Shown piece by piece: positions 58,696 through 64,000 of a DNA stretch of 64,000 bases. Positions within the stretch are counted from its first letter, which is position 1; each line of letters starts with the position of its first letter. The notes under the pieces were generated by a model. That model saw only the letters and a list, made by a program, of their open reading frames with translations, did no database searches and had not been told where the DNA came from. Both the position numbers and the translations under genes were made by a program. Source of the stretch: Diphasiastrum complanatum (taxonomy: Eukaryota; Streptophyta; Lycopodiopsida; Lycopodiales; Lycopodiaceae); NCBI GenBank assembly GCA_029204225.1, contig CM055097.1, forward strand, positions 34,040,804 through 34,104,803, given 5' to 3'.

Positions 58696-60287
58696 CTAGC
58701 AATAGGTAGCACTATCAGGGGAAACTTTAACCAAAAAGTTGGTAGAAAAAAAGGCCTTTTTTCCTTTCAACACTAGTTCTTCTTCAATAGGTTGGAATTG
58801 GCTCGAGATTGAATTGAACTTGGCTTCTTCCAAATCTTCCTTCAATTTCTCGTACTCCTTCATTAGAGGTTGGAGGTACTGAAGCTGAAAGGAATTGATT
58901 ATGTTTTGTTGAACATTCTTCCAAGCTGCTAGATCGATTTTGTACTTCCCATGAGTAACACAACCTACTAGGGTTGTTTCAAAACTAATCCTCCACAAAA
59001 TTGCGTCTTCAGCTTGCTACTTGTAGATAGAGTTGTCTTTCCAACATCTCCATGGAATTTTGCACTTCCTGAACATAATCTTCCATCTCTTTCTACTTGG
59101 CTTCGGATTTTTCTTTTTCAAAAGTAACAGTTCACAACTGTTCTTCCAAGCCTTCATTGGACTTCTGTACCATACTTCTGGAGTGTTACTCCTACTGCAA
59201 CAAACTCTACAAAGTCTATACTTGTTGCTTATGTATCAAGTTCTCCTTTTCGAATTGATTGGACTAGTCCTACACCTCCTCCAGTGCTTCTAGAGTTGCA
59301 TCGAACCTGCCCTTCGCTTCTTCTGGTGCTTGATTCTTTTGCATCAGCTTGGCATGTGCTTTGTCCAGCTCCTTGTTTTTTAGTAACAACTCAGCATTGG
59401 CTTCCTTTAGCTCTTGGTCTTTTTGCATTAACTCGGTGTGGGTTGATGTAAACTAGCTGCTGAGCTTCCTAGAGACTTTCTCCAGATTAACACTTCCTAC
59501 TGCTGTGTCTCTTCTTGTTGACTTGCAAGAGGGTCACTCTATGTTTCATGAACTTCGCCAAGAATGGAATCAGTGTTTTGCTAGGTTGATGTTGATGATG
59601 CTACTTCGGTAGAACTCGCCTTTGTAGACTGCATCTAGGAATCAGCCTCCTCAATGGATGCACCTTCCTACTGCATTGGTGCTATTCTGATGGTGCGAGC
59701 TTCCTGTGCAGATAGAGCTCCAGCATGCAAATACAATATCCCAAACTAAAATCCTAATCTGGGGTATAGCTTATCCTTGATTAGTCTACATAATTGCTTA
59801 AAAGCAATTCATATACAGACGACTAGTTCTCCATTTATGGCTTTATACAAATATCCCATTTGGGTTGCAGTTATTGTATCCTCTTGCTCTGGCAAGAATA
59901 TGGTGGTGAGAGCAAATCGAATGAAACTTTTCATTAGGGGTCTATAATATATGATAGTCTATAGCCCCTCTTTTCAAGAAAAGCCCCTTCATGAATTGCT
60001 CCACTTTTGGTTATGTATTCAGCTTTGGTAATCGGTACAGTACCATCTACTTGCACATCTATTGGCAGACCTAAAGCTTGATTATTGGTACATTATGGAC
60101 TACACTACATATATAACCATCTTGGGTCTTGTCTAGATTCCAAATTAGCTCATGGCATACCTCTGGTAAAATGACTGATGGATCCAATTGCAACAAGCTC
60201 TACTTGAGCTCTTGTGGCAAAAGGAAGCACCACTGGCAGTACAGGTTTCGGGTGGGTCTTGAAGGTAATGGAATCACTAGTAGCCAT
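58696..60287 (-). pseudogene. Unknown coiled-coil reading frame decayed mainly by TAG stops
   Basis: ATG at 60287 opens MATSDSITFKTHPKPVLPVV, which runs open to about 60150. A second open piece near 60080-59940 has LGLPIDVQVDGTVPITKAEY. From about 59700 the frame is rich in Glu, Gln and Lys and heptad-like (ELMQKDQELKEANAELLLKN, KELDKAHAKLMQKNQAPEEA, SNQFEKENLIHKQQ, KEMEDYVQEVQNSMEMLERQ), continuing to 58696 with YLQPLMKEYEKLKEDLEEAK. Frame changes occur near 60140, 59940, 59495 and 58980. Along the coiled-coil path I count 12 TAG, 1 TAA and 2 TGA between 59700 and 59020. The protein family is unknown. It may be the upstream part of the same unit as 56515-58140. Confidence 0.5.
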
Positions 60288-61020
60288 TGTAAAAGCTACA
60301 AAGAAATCTGTGGTAACTATGGAATGAAAACTATCAGAGCACTTGATGGTACGAAGGCGTTGGATCGTAGCGAATGCAAGAGTAGCAGAGAAAGTGAAAA
60401 AAAAAAAAAAAAAAACTACGAGTGAGTGGAAACAATCGAATTTGGCAATTCTGCATTTTTGTCGGCTTTTTTGCAAAGTTAAAGTATCAAAAATTCCAGC
60501 ATATTTGTTTTGGAAAATAACGCATTTATCAGAAACTTCAATGGTAAAAAAATGTGCAAAAAAGATGGGATCGGCGGTGTCGCATTTCTCGCACATGCAA
60601 AGAACAGCCTTTTGAAAATAACGACTATCGGCTTTTTAGCAAAATAAATAAATGGTGAGTGTGCGAAAATAGCAAGGAATAAAAATGTCGGGTTTTTTGC
60701 AAAAATAAGATGCACATAAAGTGTTTAAATAACACATTTTTGACAAGTGTCGCATTTATCGAATTTTATGGATGCACAAGTTGGCCAAAACAACACATAG
60801 TAGACCATGTGTCGAATTTTTTGCAAAAATAATGGTGTGCACAAAAATCAACGAGCAGAACAAATGTCGGCAAAAATAAAATGGTGCAAATGTGAAAACC
60901 ACAAAGTGTCGCATTTATCGAAAACTGAAAATGCTAGCAATGTGCAAAAAGCATGAAATTCCAACAAAATGTTGCATTGTTCACAAGATTATTTGTGTCT
61001 CGGGTTTCCGTAGTCGCAAA
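60288..61020. repeat. Dispersed GTCGCATTTATCG / GTCGG(G/C)TTTTTTGCAAAA motif cluster, copy 2
   Basis: Between about 60440 and 61020 the words GTCGCATTTATCG, GTCGCATTTCTCG, GTCGGCTTTTTTGCAAA, GTCGGGTTTTTTGCAAAA and GTCGAATTTTTTGCAAAA recur roughly every 50 bp, with AAAATAA(A/T)TGGTG between. A pure A run lies at about 60397-60415. It shares its vocabulary with 50285-50720. Confidence 0.55.
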
Positions 61021-61937
61021 ACTTTTGTTTTGGTATAGGTGGATGTTCTTCACATTCCTTGCAAAAACTTAACTTGTTCATTTTGCTCAAAAATTGAGTT
61101 ACTCATAATATTGCTTCACCCTCGATCCAGTTAGTCTAGTATCAAGCAAATGACCTTGGAGATTGGCTAACTATAGAGATCCATTGTTGAAAACTTGGAT
61201 CACGAAAACAACATATGTCTGTTATCATATAAAAGAATGTAATCTTCACGTTTAATTTTGTGTACTTCAACAATCATCAGGGTATATGATGGTGAGAGTA
61301 AATTAACAAGTAGCTTATTTCCATCATTTTGCACAAAAACTACTCCAATTACTGAATCACTTGCATCGGTTCTAGTGATATAAGAACATTTAGATCTACG
61401 ATTTGTAAGACAAGAGCTAAAAGAATCAAACTTTTGATTTTCTAAAACCAGAACATACACGACTTGAATTATAGAACAAATATTATATATCGAGAATGAT
61501 AACAGTCTGAATGCAGATAGAGTCGCACTCTTTCTAATACAATACTCTATAGTAATAGAGAGAAAAGATAGAACAATTGCGCTCAAGATGTTCAATTATT
61601 GATTCAACAATTAACCTTACAATTGATAAGTTGATGGATATTTGTATAAATGACTAGCTAATAAAAAGAATGGTTAATCTGTACATTGCAAATTAGATTA
61701 GGGCACTACTTGCTATTGTCAATCGCTTTCGAACAATATTTGAGTCCCTGTTAAAGATTCTGCGCAATTGTGACGATGGTACGGTTGAGTCACCTTTTGA
61801 TCAACGACTTGAATTGAGGTTGACAGATTGTTGGATTATTCTCCTGATTATTGACTAATCGATCGTTAATCTTCATCCACTTATTATCCAGTTCTCTTCG
61901 ATTTTCTACACAGTCTATAGAAATAGTCGAAAATTGC
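61021..61937 (-). other. Mostly featureless; possible retroelement RNase H scrap at 61200-61385
   Basis: The minus-strand frame around 61385-61200 contains RTDASDSVIGVVFVQNDGNK, resembling the opening of a gypsy-type RNase H (TDAS..GIGAVL.Q). Later landmarks are not convincing. Nothing else is recognised in this stretch. Confidence 0.3.
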
Positions 61938-62735
61938 TTATAGGAGACATCGACAATCTTTATCGGGCATCATCCGACAATCTTTATGGAATGAAAGATG
62001 GTTATTGTAGACTTGCCCTAACCCTATAGCAAGTAAATTTCCAAGAAGTACTAATTGGACGGATGTCACTATGGCCCATTGGCCATTAGGAAATTGCAGT
62101 ACCTTCACCTTCGATAGTGTGAGTACTATCATCGCCAAGATGAACACATTTTTTTGTACTATAAGATGTATAGGAGTGAAAATGCTCACGATGACTGATC
62201 CAGAAACCAAGAATTATCCAATAATGCTTTTCAGTCTTTTACCATAAATGCTCCATCGTCCATGTTGATGTCGGGAGGTGCTGTAACTGCATTCGCTTGT
62301 TGATTTGGTTTTTTCTGGTATTCTTTGCTTTGAGAACCCTACAATCTTGGATCTCGTGATTAGTGCGCTTGCAATACTTATATAACATCTTCTTCTGCGA
62401 CTGTGGATTTGATAATTGTTCTTGACTTTGAGTGGGTTTCTGATTTGATGTAGACTGCTTAGAGCTTTTCTTTTCTGTCGTTTTTAGCCTTATAGAGCTT
62501 GAGATGATGAAGTCGACAAAGCATCTTGAATTCTTCGATTATCTTCTTGCAGCAACATAGTGATAACTCTGGTAAGAGTTAAATCTGAGTGTGTCAAAAT
62601 GATCATCACCCAGTTCTCATATGTAGAGGGCAAGCTTGAAAGCAATGTCATGATTGCATCTTGATCGTCTATGACTAATCCGACAATGGTTATATGTTGA
62701 AAGAGATTCTTAAATTAGGTAACATGATTCTGAAT
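61938..62735 (-). pseudogene. Copia gag end, damaged zinc knuckle and protease fragment
   Basis: On the minus strand from about 62735: a gag segment with DDQDAIMTLLSSLPSTYENW and RVITMLLQEDNRR. Then, in another frame, YKYCKRTNHEIQDC, a CX2CX4HX4C knuckle whose first Cys is Tyr. Then PPDINMDDGAFMVKD and a protease-like stretch with KKCVHLGDDSTHTIEGEGT. Stops and shifts are frequent. It ends where the plus-strand copia fragment begins on the other side, so the two are separate insertions or an inverted junction. Confidence 0.7.
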
Positions 62736-62770
62736 TGAATCACCATAATACTGTAATGCTCACATGAACA

Positions 62771-63499
62771 GTGATGACAAACGATGATTGTCCAAGGATT
62801 GAAGAAGAGAGAGAACAAATGCAACTCACACCTTACAGGAAGATGATAGGTTCACTGATGTACCTTGCAAAAAACACACGTCCTGACATTGCTTATGCGG
62901 TGTTCAGGATGAGACAATTCTGCACGAATTTAGGCTCGACACATTGGAAAGTTACAAGGGATTATGGCTTGTGTTATTGTCGTGATGCAGGTTTCAAAAT
63001 GCTTTTCTATAGTGATGCTAGTTGGGCATCCCTCAAGGACGATTGTAAAAGCATCTCAGGAGGATGCACCACCACGTCAGGAGTGGCAGTTCTCTGGGTC
63101 AGCAAGAAGTAGACCATTGTGACTCAGTCATCTTGCGAAGCAGCATACGTTGCATCAACAAAGATGGCCAACGAGATAATCTGGCTAAGGCAGTTCCTAG
63201 ACGAATTGGGCGAAACAAGGAATGAGCCTCTGGTCTTGTAGATGGATAACATATCTGCAATACATCTGACGAAGGATCCTATGTTTCACTCAAGAATGAA
63301 ACACATTGCGATCAAGTATCACTTGATCAGGGATCTGATTGAGAAGAAGATGTTGCAGACCACCTTCCTTGGAACGAAAGACATGGTTGCTGACATCTTC
63401 ACCAAAGCCCTTGACAAAGGACTTTTTGAGAGACAGAGGAGCAGTCTTGGAGTCATAAAGCTATCATGCTTTGAGAGGGAGTTACCAAAGCTTTGTTAG
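62771..63499 (+). pseudogene. Copia pol 3' end: end of RT and RNase H
   Basis: The frame has LTPYRKMIGSLMYLAKNTRP, then GSTHWKVTRDYGLCY. About ten residues normally found between HWK and TRDYGL (the VLRYLKG region) are missing, an in-frame deletion. RNase H follows: FYSDASWASLKDDCKSISGG, a TAG at 63110, SSCEAAYVASTKMANEIIWL, a TAG at 63239, then DNISAIHLTKDPMFHSRMKH and VADIFTKAL. The pol C-terminus is complete, ending at 63499. Downstream sequence should begin with a polypurine tract and LTR, but no second LTR copy is in the window. Confidence 0.9.
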
Positions 63500-64000
63500 C
63501 TTTCAGCCCTCTGCCTGACGAAAATGTTCGCGGATGTAAAAGTCAAAAGGCATGAAGCGAAAATGTTTGTGAACACCCTGACGAGACTTACACAAACACG
63601 AAAGATTCACGAAAGAGAATTTTTCGCGGTACAGTAAGAGAAAGTCAGATGACGCGACATGAAAATAGTAGCGACACCTTTTCTGCCCTCATGCTCCAAA
63701 AAGGACCAGCAAGATCATGCAAGTACCCAAAAGTACATACATCTGATCTGATAGCATGACATCAGCAGATACACTCTAGGTTGAGGCTAATCCGCCACTC
63801 TTGTAATTTCTGATTAGTTGTAGATGCTTAATTACTCTAATCTAGAAGTTACACGACACGACTATATACTCTCTGGATGATACTTGAAACAAAACATGCA
63901 CACATGAAGTAGTCTAATGCTAGTAAGCAAGAAGACGAAAATACAGAACAGAACTCCGTCTGCATGCGAGACAAGTTTCTATAAGCAGGATCCAGAGTGA
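63500..64000 (+). other. Probable 3' LTR region of the copia fragment, cut by the window edge
   Basis: This follows directly after the pol C-terminus, where an LTR is expected. Repeated GCGAAAATGTT and TTCGC(G/A) words occur at 63520-63615. No clear TG start or polypurine tract was identified. Confidence 0.35.

Overview
The window looks like nuclear DNA from a land plant with a large, repeat-rich genome. Supporting this are spliced gene structures with GT..AG introns, plant transcription-factor families (trihelix/GT-2, group I bZIP, DIVARICATA-like MYB), Ty1/copia elements primed from initiator tRNA-Met, a Tnp2-type CACTA transposase and many long (GA)n, (GT)n and (TA)n tracts. I cannot name the species; a fern, lycophyte or gymnosperm-like genome would fit. 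Nearly all coding sequence is decayed transposable-element (TE) material.

Layout. 1-568: 3' end of a copia pol. 640-4430 (-): spliced, decayed TE-like gene 'family A', ending in a ULP1-like peptidase domain. 5286-5400: gypsy scrap, then a (GA)n tract. 6021-6213: tRNA-derived SINE. 6471-7081: possible small two-exon gene. 8460-8935 and 18990-19400: two copies of a repeat built on the palindrome CCACGCGTGG with a 15-bp period. 9931-10955 (-): unknown broken spliced gene. 12296-18306 (+): CACTA transposase with a SET-like reading frame inside its second intron. 21059-21838 (-): exon fragments of a bZIP gene and a MYB gene side by side. 22212-23936 (+): gypsy pol fragment whose RT active site is deleted. 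24991-25130: foldback around (TA)n.

26440-40060 is a nested copia cluster. A complete but frame-broken copia element (27911-34244; two 795-bp LTRs; 5-bp target duplication GGATC) sits inside the RNase H region of an older minus-strand copia. The older element is itself arranged as pol-LTR-PBS-gag, as if circularly permuted or tandem. A further minus-strand PBS and probable LTR lie near 39454-40060.

42240-46001 is the one gene-like island. It holds an intact single-exon ORF (44478-46001) for a two-domain trihelix protein, behind a long leader that contains a 205-bp tandem duplication. 46002-50200 shows no convincing gene. 51074-53490 (-) is a second copy of family A. 56515-60287 (-) holds decayed coiled-coil and acidic reading frames of unknown origin; their premature stops are almost all TAG. 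61938-62735 (-) and 62771-63499 (+) are opposed copia fragments.

The most interesting points are family A (introns conserved between two copies, plus a ULP1-like tail), the SET-like frame inside the CACTA element, the captured bZIP and MYB exons, the 15-bp CCACGCGTGG arrays, and the TAG-biased decay. Only the trihelix gene looks intact and probably functional.
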